Part shown: positions 32,693-40,461 of the stretch, piece after piece | How the letters are laid out: every line of letters begins with the position of its first letter | How positions within the stretch are numbered: the first letter of the stretch is position 1 | Origin: Castellaniella daejeonensis | GTDB taxonomy: Bacteria; Pseudomonadota; Gammaproteobacteria; Burkholderiales; Burkholderiaceae_B | Assembly: GCF_039523555.1 (NCBI RefSeq) | Contig: NZ_BAAAFN010000011.1 | Location: 62,001-126,000 of the forward strand | DNA: 64,000 nucleotides | Direction of reading: 5' to 3' | Translations under genes and position numbers: made by a program | Notes under the pieces: model-generated | Told to the model about the DNA's origin: nothing | What the model saw: the letters and a program-made list of their open reading frames with translations, nothing else | Databases searched by the model: none

Positions 32693-33544
32693 ATGTCGCC
32701 CAGCGTTGATCTCGTCTATGGCGCAGTCCTGGCATCCGCCCTCTTCCATGCGGCCTGGAATGCGCTGATCAAGGGTAGCTCCGACAAGCTGCTGAGCGCC
32801 ATCGGCATCGCAGGTGTGGCGATGCTGCTCGCCGCGCTCGGTCTGCCCTGGCTGCCGCGCCCTGAGCCGGCCAGTTGGCCCTTTCTGCTGGCTTCGCTGA
32901 TCCTGCAGGTGGTTTATATGCAGTTGGTCGCTCGCATCTACCGCGTGGCCGACATGAGCATCGGCTATCCCGTGATGCGAGGCACCGCGCCGATGCTGGT
33001 GGCGATGGTTTCCGTTCTTTTCCTCCAAGACGCCCCAGGGCCGGCCGCGCTCGCGGGCGTGGTCACGATCTGCGCTGGCATCCTATGCATCGGCCTGCCT
33101 GGCGACGCGCGGCCGCGCAAATCCGGCGGATTGGAACTCGCCCTGCTGAACGCTGTCGTGATCGCTGGCTACACCTTGGTGGACGGCACGGGGGCCAGGC
33201 TCTCGCAAGCACCGGCCAGCTACACACTGTGGATCTTCCTGCTGCGCGGCGCCGTCATGATCGGCATGGTCCTGCCCAGCCGGGCCAGCGACTTGGTACG
33301 CCATTTCAAGGACCATTGGAGCGCGGCCGTGCTGGGCGGCTGCGGCACCGTGATTTCCTACGGCGTGGCGCTCTGGGCCATGACCCTGGCTCCCATTGCC
33401 ATCATCGCCGCATTGCGCGAGACATCCATTCTGTTCGGCATCGTGGTGTCGGGTCTGTTCCTGCATGAACGCCTGACGCCCGCCCGCGTCGCAGGCGCCT
33501 GCATCCTGGTGATCGGCGTGATCGTGCTGCGCCTGGCCCCATAG
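32693..33544 (+). CDS. EamA/DMT family permease
   Basis: The 283-residue membrane protein has ten predicted helices in two EamA repeats. Segments such as FHAAWNALIKG, YPVMRGTAPMLVAMVSVLFLQ and ALRETSILFGIVVSGLFLHERL are typical of this drug/metabolite transporter superfamily. Substrates in this family are diverse and cannot be told from sequence. It is divergent from the YeiH gene across an AT-rich gap and precedes the taurine operon, so it could export a pathway product or be unrelated. Confidence 0.82.
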   Translation: MSPSVDLVYGAVLASALFHAAWNALIKGSSDKLLSAIGIAGVAMLLAALGLPWLPRPEPASWPFLLASLILQVVYMQLVARIYRVADMSIGYPVMRGTAPMLVAMVSVLFLQDAPGPAALAGVVTICAGILCIGLPGDARPRKSGGLELALLNAVVIAGYTLVDGTGARLSQAPASYTLWIFLLRGAVMIGMVLPSRASDLVRHFKDHWSAAVLGGCGTVISYGVALWAMTLAPIAIIAALRETSILFGIVVSGLFLHERLTPARVAGACILVIGVIVLRLAP

Positions 33545-33847
33545 CCGACGCAGCCGGGTCGTCCCGTTCAACCGGGGTGGCGCCATGAATCCCGGGAAAA
33601 ACCCGTTTGGCATCAGCATTTACCCTAGATCCTCCCCATCCTGTACCAGACGATAGCAGCCGATTAGTCAGTGTTTACGCGACTTTCGAATGATCTGGAT
33701 CAAATTCCGGAATATTCTGGCTCTAAAGTTCGAAGCAAACTGGACCTAGTTTACTTAGCGGACTATGTGCACCATGGACAAACAAGTGACGCGCCGGAAC
33801 AGATCCACGGACTGGCATCCGGCGCGTCATCCACAAAGGAGACGACC
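33545..33847 (+). promoter_or_regulatory. tauA upstream region with three CTGGA-type direct repeats
   Basis: No gene is present in these 303 bases. Three direct repeats stand at 33695 (CTGGATCAAA), 33717 (CTGGCTCTAA) and 33740 (CTGGACCTAG), spaced 22 and 23 bases, close to two helical turns. From memory, the MocR-type activator TauR of Rhodobacter binds CTGGACTTAA-like direct repeats before tauA. A TauR-like gene ends this operon. The ribosome site AAAGGAG lies just before the GTG start of tauA. Confidence 0.55.
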
Positions 33848-34891
33848 GTGAAACCATCATTTCGCTTCATTCGCAAGCTGACCATGCTGGGCGTTGCCGC
33901 GGGGGCCCTCACCCTGGGCAGCGGCGCCTTCGCCGCGACAAAGGTCGTAGTCGGCTATCAGCAGATCGTGGGACCCTTCGTCAGCGCCATCGCCGACGGC
34001 AGCTTCGACAAGGCACTCCAGGAAGCCGGCTACGAAGTGGACTGGCGCCAATTCAGCTCGGCGGGCGACATCTCCAGCGCGTTCGCTTCGCGCGACGTGC
34101 CCGTGGGCGTGCTCGGGTCCACCGGCATCACGGCGGCCGTTACGCGCGGCGTGGACATGCAACTCTTCTGGATCCTGGACAACATAGGGAAATCCGAGGC
34201 GCTGATCGCGCGCAATGGCTCCGGCATCGAGAAACCCAAGGATCTGGCGGGCAAGAAGGTCGGCGTGCCTTTCGTGTCGACATCGCACTTCCACCTGCTG
34301 CTCGCCCTGAACGATATATGGCGCCTCAAGGCCAATGAGGTGCAGATCCTGAACATGCAGCCGCCGCAGATCGTGGCTGCCTGGCAGCGCGGTGACATCG
34401 ACGCCGCCTACGTCTGGCCGCCCGCGCTCACGGAAATCATGAAGACGGGCAAGGAGATCGCCAATTCCGAGGAAATCGGCGCCAAGACCGTTCCCACCTT
34501 CGACGGCATCGTAGTCGACAAGGACTGGGCGGCCAAGAATCCCAAGTTCATGGCCGCCTTCACCGAAGTCCTGGCCAAGTCATACCAGGGCTTCGACGCG
34601 CGCAAGGGATCACTGACGCCGGATTCGCCCGAGATCAAGGGGATCGTTAAGATGATCGGCGGTACGCCCGCCGACATCGTCAGTGCCATGAACCTGCTGC
34701 TCTTCCCCGACGTGAAGGAACAGGCGTCCGACGTCTGGCTGGGCGGCGGCGCACAGGGCGGTGCCGTCAAGGCCCTGACGGCCAGTGCGAAGTTCCTGAA
34801 GGCCCAGCGTCAGATCAACGCGCCTCTGGGCGATTACACCCCCTTCGTCACCTCCGGTTTCGCCGATGAAGCCGCAAAGACCGTGAAGTGA
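33848..34891 (+). CDS. tauA: Taurine ABC transporter substrate-binding protein
   Basis: The 347-residue periplasmic binding protein begins with GTG at 33848, placed by an AAAGGAG ribosome site. It has a signal peptide ending near GSGAFAA. The body is of the NitT/TauT class: VVVGYQQIVGPF, VDWRQFSSAGDISSAFASRDV, VGVPFVSTSHFHLLLALN and QRGDIDAAYVWPPALTEI all fit TauA. It captures taurine and is followed by its ATPase and permease and by a TauR-like regulator, all in one direction. Confidence 0.92.
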   Translation: MKPSFRFIRKLTMLGVAAGALTLGSGAFAATKVVVGYQQIVGPFVSAIADGSFDKALQEAGYEVDWRQFSSAGDISSAFASRDVPVGVLGSTGITAAVTRGVDMQLFWILDNIGKSEALIARNGSGIEKPKDLAGKKVGVPFVSTSHFHLLLALNDIWRLKANEVQILNMQPPQIVAAWQRGDIDAAYVWPPALTEIMKTGKEIANSEEIGAKTVPTFDGIVVDKDWAAKNPKFMAAFTEVLAKSYQGFDARKGSLTPDSPEIKGIVKMIGGTPADIVSAMNLLLFPDVKEQASDVWLGGGAQGGAVKALTASAKFLKAQRQINAPLGDYTPFVTSGFADEAAKTVK

Positions 34892-34985
34892 CGGAAACAC
34901 CCGGGACCGGAACCGGTCCGCGCGGCCGCCGAGGCATCGCTCCATGAGGCCCCGGCGGCCGGGCAACACCTTGAAGGAGACCCGT

Positions 34986-35813
34986 ATGTCCGCCGCCATG
35001 GCCAATCTCAGCATCCGCAATGTCAGCGTGACTTACCCCTCCCAGATGATGGGCGGTGCGGTCACCGCGCTCAAGGACGTCAATCTCGAAATCGCCCCAG
35101 GGGACTTCGTCGTCGCCCTGGGGGCTTCCGGCTGCGGCAAGACCACGCTGCTCAGCGTGATCGCGGGGTTTCTGACCCCGACCGAGGGCGAAGTCCTGCT
35201 CGGGGGCAGCCCGGTCGTCGGTCCCGGCGCCGACCGGGGAGTGGTATTCCAGAAGCATGCCCTGCTGCCCTGGCTCAACGTCATCGACAACACTGAATTC
35301 GGGCTGAAGCTGCGCGGTGTGCCCAAGAACAAGCGCTTCGAGGTCGCTGCCCGGAACCTCGAGTTGGTGGGCCTGCAGGACTTCCACAAGCACATGATCT
35401 ACCAGTTGTCGGGCGGGATGCAGCAGCGGGTCGGGATCGCCCGGGCGCTGACCTGCGATCCGGCCATGCTGCTGATGGACGAACCGATGGCGGCGCTGGA
35501 CGCACTGTCACGCGAGACCATCCAGGAACTGCTGCTCGAAGTCTGGCAGCACACTCACAAGATGTTCTTCTTCATCACGCACAGCGTGGAGGAGGCCCTG
35601 TTCCTGGGCACCAAGCTGATCGTGATGTCGCCCCGTCCGGGGCGCGTCACCAACACCTACGAACTCGATTTCAACCGGCGATTCCTGCAGGAACGAAACG
35701 CCCGCGCCATCAAGTCCAGCCCCGATTTCATTCAGATGCGGGAAACCGTGCTGGACATCATCTACGGAGACGAACGTGCCGCTGGCGATCCCGAATACCA
35801 CAAGAGCGCCTGA
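34986..35813 (+). CDS. tauB: Taurine ABC transporter ATP-binding protein
   Basis: The 275-residue ATPase has Walker A GASGCGKTT at residues 46-54, Q-loop VVFQKHALLPWLN, signature LSGGMQQRVGIARAL, Walker B MLLMDEPMAALDA and switch His FITHSVEEALFLG. The C-terminal extension with the VMSPRPGRV segment is typical of the TauB/SsuB group. AAGGAGA precedes the ATG at 34986. It energises TauA-TauC import. Confidence 0.93.
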   Translation: MSAAMANLSIRNVSVTYPSQMMGGAVTALKDVNLEIAPGDFVVALGASGCGKTTLLSVIAGFLTPTEGEVLLGGSPVVGPGADRGVVFQKHALLPWLNVIDNTEFGLKLRGVPKNKRFEVAARNLELVGLQDFHKHMIYQLSGGMQQRVGIARALTCDPAMLLMDEPMAALDALSRETIQELLLEVWQHTHKMFFFITHSVEEALFLGTKLIVMSPRPGRVTNTYELDFNRRFLQERNARAIKSSPDFIQMRETVLDIIYGDERAAGDPEYHKSA

Positions 35814-35847
35814 GACGCTTCCTCAATCGCACCACAGGAGCCACAGC

Positions 35848-36678
35848 ATGCCCATCGTATCCAAGCGCAAGCGTCATTCTGCGGAGCCCGGAAAAGTCTA
35901 CGGCGCGCCAGGGGCCGGCTACAGCGGCTACATCAGCGTCATGACGGCGGTCGTGCTGATCGCGCTGTGGTTTCTCGTCACCGGCATGGGATGGATCAAG
36001 CCTATCTTCCTGCCTTCACCCGGCGCCGTATACGGCAAGTTCATAGAGGCCGCGACCGAGGGCGTCGCCAATTCCACGCTGGCCCAGCATACCCTGGTCA
36101 GCCTGAGCCGGGTCATGGGCGCCTTTTTGCTGGCGCTGGTGACGGCCGTCCCGATCGGCATCATGATGGGCGTGAACCGCACGATGCGCGGACTTTTCGA
36201 TCCCATCATCGAGTTCTACCGTCCCCTGCCGCCGCTGGCCTACCTGCCGCTGGTCATCATCTGGTTCGGGATCGGCGAGTTTCCCAAAGTTTTTCTTATC
36301 TTCCTTGCGATCTTCGCTCCCATGGCCATCGCTGCCCGCGCCGGGGTGAAGTCCGTTTCCATCGAACAGATCCACGCCGCCTATGCCATGGGGGCCAGCA
36401 GCCGCCAGATCATCCTCCACGTCATCCTGAAGGCGGCACTGCCCGAAATCTTCACCGGGATGCGCATCGGCATCGGCGTCGGCTGGACGACACTGGTGGC
36501 CGCTGAAATGGTGGCGGCTGCGCGCGGACTGGGTTTCATGGTGCTGAACGCCGCCCAGTACCTGGCGAGCGACACCGTGATCATGGGCATCATCGTCATC
36601 GGATTCTTTGCTTTCTCGTTCGATTTGCTTTTGCGCTATCTCGAACGCATCATGATCCCCTGGAAGGGCAAAGTCTGA
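35848..36678 (+). CDS. tauC: Taurine ABC transporter permease
   Basis: The 276-residue inner-membrane permease has six hydrophobic helices. It carries LPSPGAVYGKFIEA, FYRPLPPLAYLPLVIIWFGIG and an EAA loop QIHAAYAMGASSRQIILHVI, all typical of TauC/SsuC. The ATG at 35848 follows CAGGAG; the frame opens further upstream inside tauB but without a ribosome site. Its stop lies 12 bases before the regulator gene. Confidence 0.93.
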   Translation: MPIVSKRKRHSAEPGKVYGAPGAGYSGYISVMTAVVLIALWFLVTGMGWIKPIFLPSPGAVYGKFIEAATEGVANSTLAQHTLVSLSRVMGAFLLALVTAVPIGIMMGVNRTMRGLFDPIIEFYRPLPPLAYLPLVIIWFGIGEFPKVFLIFLAIFAPMAIAARAGVKSVSIEQIHAAYAMGASSRQIILHVILKAALPEIFTGMRIGIGVGWTTLVAAEMVAAARGLGFMVLNAAQYLASDTVIMGIIVIGFFAFSFDLLLRYLERIMIPWKGKV

Positions 36679-36690
36679 GGAACACCATTC

Positions 36691-38199
36691 ATGCCAGAAA
36701 GCGGCTCCGTCGGCACAGTCCAATGGTCGGCCCTGTTCGAACGGGTCGACGATTACAACCTCAGCCTGCAGGGCCGCATCCGCAAGATGCTGGTGTCCGC
36801 CATCCTGAGCGGGCACCTGCCGCCGGGATCCCCGGTGCCTTCCAGCCGTGAACTGGCCAGGGCACTGGGGGTGGCGCGCAACACGACAGTCTTCGCCTAC
36901 CAGCAACTCGTCGTCGAGGGCTACCTGGAATCCCGCGAGCGCAGCGGCCACTATGTAGCCAGGAGCATGGCCGGCCAGCAGGCCGCTCCGCAAGGCGCAC
37001 CGACCTCGGTGCCGGCGCCGCGCACCGGCGCGGATTGGTCCAGACGCCTGGTGTTCCACCCGTTCTCCCAGCGCAACATCGTCAAGCCGGCCAACTGGCA
37101 GAGCCTGCCCTACCCCTTCAGCTACGCCCAGTTCGACGCCAAGCAGTTCCCCACGGCGGAATGGCGCGAATGCTGCCTGCGGGCGCTGTCGGTGCTGGAC
37201 ATCCGCATGTGGGCGCCGGACCTGATCGCCAGCGACGACCCGGCGCTGGTGGAGGCGATCCGCAACCAGGTGCTGCCCCGGCGGGGCATCTGGGCCGAGG
37301 AAGACGAGATCATGGTCACGCTGGGCGCCCAGCATGCGCTCTATCTGGTGGCCACCCTGCTGGTCCACGGCCACACCGTGGTCGGCATGGAGGATCCCGG
37401 CTATCCGGACGCACGCAACATCTTCGCTCACCGCACCGGGCGTTTGGTGTCGCTGCCGGTCGACGAGGATGGACTGATTCCTTCGCCTGCACTGGGAGAG
37501 TGCGACTACATTTTCGTCACGCCCAGCCATCAGTGTCCGACCAACGCTACGCTATCCATGGAGAGACGGGTCGCATTGCTGGAACTGGCCAGTCGCACGG
37601 ACGGCATCCTGATCGAGGACGACTACGAGACAGAGAACTGCTACGACGGGCACCCTTCTCCGGCACTCAAGAGCCTGGACAAACACGACCGTGTGCTCTA
37701 CATCGGAAGCCTGTCAAAAAGCTTCGCCCCGGGGCTGCGCCTGGGCTACATCGTGGCACCGCGTGAGCTGATGGTCGAACTGCGTGCCTTGCGCCGCCTG
37801 ATGATCCGCCATCCACCCGCCTACCTGCAGCGGGCGTTCGCGCTGTTCATCTCGCTGGGGCACTATCACGCGCTGCTGCGCCGGCTGACCCAGGTCTATG
37901 CCGAACGGGCCCAGGTGCTGCAGGAAGCAGTCCGGACGCATCTGCCGCAATTCGGCGGCAGGCCGATTCACGGCGGATCGTCCTGGTGGGTGGAGGGGCC
38001 GCCCGACGTCGACACAGACCGCCTCGCGCAGGCAGCCCTACAGGCCGGCGTGGTGATTGAACCTGGTCGGGTCTTCTACCAGGACCCCCGGTCGCAGGAC
38101 CATCGGCACATCCGGCTGGGCTTCTCGTCCATCGACCGGGACAAGATCGCGGAAGGCATCGCCACGCTGGCCCGGGTCGTCGAGCAGTCGTTACGCTGA
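36691..38199 (+). CDS. tauR: MocR-type (GntR-aminotransferase) regulator, TauR-like
   Basis: The 502-residue fusion regulator has an N-terminal GntR winged helix (about 20-95: IRKMLVSAILSGHLPPGS, SSRELARALGVARNT, YLESRERSGHYV). A fold-type I aminotransferase-like domain follows, with the PLP lysine Lys343 in GSLSKSFAPGLRLGY and IEDDYETENCYDG before it. In TauR, PLP and taurine act together to activate taurine genes. Its place as the last gene of tauABC supports the TauR name. Likely targets are the repeats before tauA and perhaps the tauX-xsc gap. Confidence 0.85.
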   Translation: MPESGSVGTVQWSALFERVDDYNLSLQGRIRKMLVSAILSGHLPPGSPVPSSRELARALGVARNTTVFAYQQLVVEGYLESRERSGHYVARSMAGQQAAPQGAPTSVPAPRTGADWSRRLVFHPFSQRNIVKPANWQSLPYPFSYAQFDAKQFPTAEWRECCLRALSVLDIRMWAPDLIASDDPALVEAIRNQVLPRRGIWAEEDEIMVTLGAQHALYLVATLLVHGHTVVGMEDPGYPDARNIFAHRTGRLVSLPVDEDGLIPSPALGECDYIFVTPSHQCPTNATLSMERRVALLELASRTDGILIEDDYETENCYDGHPSPALKSLDKHDRVLYIGSLSKSFAPGLRLGYIVAPRELMVELRALRRLMIRHPPAYLQRAFALFISLGHYHALLRRLTQVYAERAQVLQEAVRTHLPQFGGRPIHGGSSWWVEGPPDVDTDRLAQAALQAGVVIEPGRVFYQDPRSQDHRHIRLGFSSIDRDKIAEGIATLARVVEQSLR

Positions 38200-38221
38200 G
38201 TACAGGATAGCCCGGCGATGA

Positions 38222-38246
38222 GAAAAGGCCGCTCACAAGGGCGGCC
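38222..38246 (-). terminator. Intrinsic terminator after tauY
   Basis: On the minus strand GGCCGC/GCGGCC (38227-38232 with 38241-38246) closes around an eight-base loop and is followed by TTTT. It sits between the convergent tauR and tauY genes and may serve both. Confidence 0.6.
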
Positions 38247-38283
38247 CTGGTCCGATGCGGCGCTTGCGCGTCCTGGGAGCCGG

Positions 38284-39714
38284 TCAGAACACCTCGTCCC
38301 TCAGGTAGTAGTACTTGTAGAACATTGCCTGTCCCAGCCGGCGGAAAGGTGCGAACAGATGGCCGTGGAGCGGTGAGTTGTAGATCGGCAGATCCCACTG
38401 GGGACCAGCCTTGCCGACGACACGCTCGGCCAGGCGCCGGCCCGCCTGCGCGGAAAACGACACCCCGTTTCCGCCGTAGCCGATGGCATAATAAATCTGC
38501 TGGCCGGGATCCGGCTGTGCAATGCGCGGCATCATGTCGTGGCTGACATCCACCCAGCCCCACCAGGAATACGCGATCGGCACGTCCTTCAGGGCCGGGA
38601 ATTTGCGCGCCAGGCCTTGCTTGAGCAGGTCCAGGTGCCTGGGATTCTCCGCGTCGGCGCCCGTGAGCGCACTACGGCTGCCGATCTGCATCGAGCCGTC
38701 AGGCAGCAGGCGGTAATAGAAACGCAAAGTGCGCGTGTCCGTGATGAACGTCGTGCTCTTGAGGCCGGCTGCATCCCGTTCCTGCTGTGTCAGCGGGCGC
38801 GTCACCATCGAATTCGACAAGATTGGCATGATCTTGTTGTCCAGCAGCGGATGCAGGCCCTGGGGCGTGTAGCCCCCCGTGGCCACGGCGACGCGGCGCG
38901 CGCGCACGACGCCGCCGGGAGTGCGCAGATGGTGGACGCCACCCACTGTCTCCCAGCCCAGGACCGGGCTGCCGGTATGGATCTTGACGCCCAGCTCGCG
39001 CAGGCGGCGCAGATAGCCGAAAGCCAGCTTCAGCGGATGGATGCCGACGCCTTCGGGCTCATGCAGCGCCCCCGCCGCTTCGCGATCCATGGCATAGCGT
39101 TCCCAGAGTTCCTCGCGGCTGAGCATACGGGTGTCGTAGCCGAACTGCTCGCGCATGACACGACACAGGTTCTCCAGGAAAGCCATTTTCTTAGGACGGT
39201 GCGCCGTGTACAGGTGGCCGCCGGGTTGAGCGTCGCACGGAAACCGTTCCACCAGGCTCTTCCAGTATTCGAAGCCCTCGCGGATTTCACGATCCAGGCG
39301 CTTGGCGGTCTCCAGGCCCCAGCGCTCGATCCATTGCGTCCGATACAGACGGCCCGAGGCGTTCTGCCCCTGCCCGCCATTGCGGCTGGTGCAGCCCCAG
39401 GATTCTTGATTGGCCTCCAGGACGATGGGGATGACGCCGTGTTCCTCGGCCAGGTTCAAGGCCGTCACCAGGCCGGTGAAGCCTGAGCCGATCACCACCA
39501 CGTCTGCGTCAATATCCTGGAGGATGGGGCCGTCGGCGGGTGGCGGATCTCCTGCCGTGCCCACCCAGTACGTGGGCGCGTAGTGCTGATTGCGGCCCGC
39601 GGGCGAAACCAGGGGGTCGTAGCGCGGATCGTAGGGGTTGGGAGCGTGCGGCGCGGCAACGGGCGAGACAGCCTGCGTGCGGGCGCTCGGCGACGCTGAA
39701 GTCAAAGTAGCCAT
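38284..39714 (-). CDS. tauY: Taurine dehydrogenase large subunit (DAO-type flavoprotein)
   Basis: The 476-residue flavoprotein has a FAD motif in DVVVIGSGFTGLVTALNLAE near residue 70. The GCTSRNGGQGQNASG stretch and the late GYGGNGVSFSAQAGRRLAE are features of DAO-fold amine dehydrogenases. With the small protein encoded just upstream in the same operon it matches the TauXY pair, which oxidatively deaminates taurine to sulfoacetaldehyde, passing electrons to a cytochrome-type acceptor. The gene order tauX-tauY, opposite the tauABC-tauR operon and divergent from xsc, supports this. AGGAGA precedes the ATG. Confidence 0.85.
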   Translation of the reverse strand: MATLTSASPSARTQAVSPVAAPHAPNPYDPRYDPLVSPAGRNQHYAPTYWVGTAGDPPPADGPILQDIDADVVVIGSGFTGLVTALNLAEEHGVIPIVLEANQESWGCTSRNGGQGQNASGRLYRTQWIERWGLETAKRLDREIREGFEYWKSLVERFPCDAQPGGHLYTAHRPKKMAFLENLCRVMREQFGYDTRMLSREELWERYAMDREAAGALHEPEGVGIHPLKLAFGYLRRLRELGVKIHTGSPVLGWETVGGVHHLRTPGGVVRARRVAVATGGYTPQGLHPLLDNKIMPILSNSMVTRPLTQQERDAAGLKSTTFITDTRTLRFYYRLLPDGSMQIGSRSALTGADAENPRHLDLLKQGLARKFPALKDVPIAYSWWGWVDVSHDMMPRIAQPDPGQQIYYAIGYGGNGVSFSAQAGRRLAERVVGKAGPQWDLPIYNSPLHGHLFAPFRRLGQAMFYKYYYLRDEVF

Positions 39715-39753
39715 GATGTCTCCTGTGGGCTAGGTGAGACCGACGCGAACAAT

Positions 39754-40146
39754 TCAGGCTTGTGCAGGTAAAGGGGGGCGTTGCTTGCGGAAGGCATTCT
39801 TGATCAGGATCTTCCCATCCTTGAAGGTCAGCAGGTCCACCATATCGGCCTCGATCCGGGAACCATCGGCGGCCGTACCGGTGAACGTCGACTCCATCAC
39901 GCCCCGGTCACCAGACACCCAGCAGCGGGCATTGCGCCAGGCAGCATCGGGAATGGTCTGCCAGGCCGACTCGAATGCCTTTCGCACGGCGACCGGACCT
40001 TCATGGCGCACCCCGCAGGCCAGCGGCCCCGCCACACCCTCGAAAACACATGCTTCGTGCATGCACGCCATCAGAGCCTCGATATCGTGACGGTTCCAGG
40101 CTTCGCCGAAGGCCTGAAGCATGGAATACAACTGGTCCTGTGTCAT
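39754..40146 (-). CDS. tauX: Taurine dehydrogenase small subunit (SnoaL/NTF2-like fold)
   Basis: The 130-residue protein is NTF2/SnoaL-like: FGEAWNRHDIEALMACM at the start, a VRKAFESAWQTIPDA helix, and the DMVDLLTFKDGKILIKNAF strand pair. It is encoded 39 bases upstream of tauY in the same direction and is taken as TauX, the small subunit of taurine dehydrogenase. AGGAGA lies before the ATG. By fold alone it could be any NTF2-like protein; the assignment depends on tauY. Confidence 0.78.
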   Translation of the reverse strand: MTQDQLYSMLQAFGEAWNRHDIEALMACMHEACVFEGVAGPLACGVRHEGPVAVRKAFESAWQTIPDAAWRNARCWVSGDRGVMESTFTGTAADGSRIEADMVDLLTFKDGKILIKNAFRKQRPPLPAQA

Positions 40147-40461
40147 GGGGTCTCCTATTTGATCGATGTGATGCGGCGCCGCCCCGTAGGCCGGAGATGC
40201 GCCGTGATGTTCATCACATTAGGAGAACGCCTCAGACTGGTCTAGGGCCAGTGACTACGTTTCGCTGGCGCCAGATAGGCCGGCTGGACCCTTATCCTCT
40301 ATCTATCATTCGAAACGCTCAGTTCCAGATTCAGAGATTCATGTTGACAATACAAAAAGGCTCTGTAGAATCCAAATAACACGATATCGAAATGAATCAT
40401 CTCGTTATTCGAAATAATTGGGCCGAAGTAGCCCTCCGCATACCGCATCAGGAGACACACA
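40147..40461. promoter_or_regulatory. Divergent tauX/xsc control region
   Basis: The 315-base gap contains no gene. A near-consensus sigma-70 promoter reads TTGACA (40344-40349), a 16-base spacer, TAGAAT (40366-40371), pointing at xsc. Upstream are CTGG-type elements: CTGGTCTAGG at 40237, a palindrome CTGGCGCCAG at 40265 and CTGGACCCTT at 40284. They resemble the repeats before tauA and could bind the TauR-like protein. The 40300-40420 stretch is AT-rich. Confidence 0.55.
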
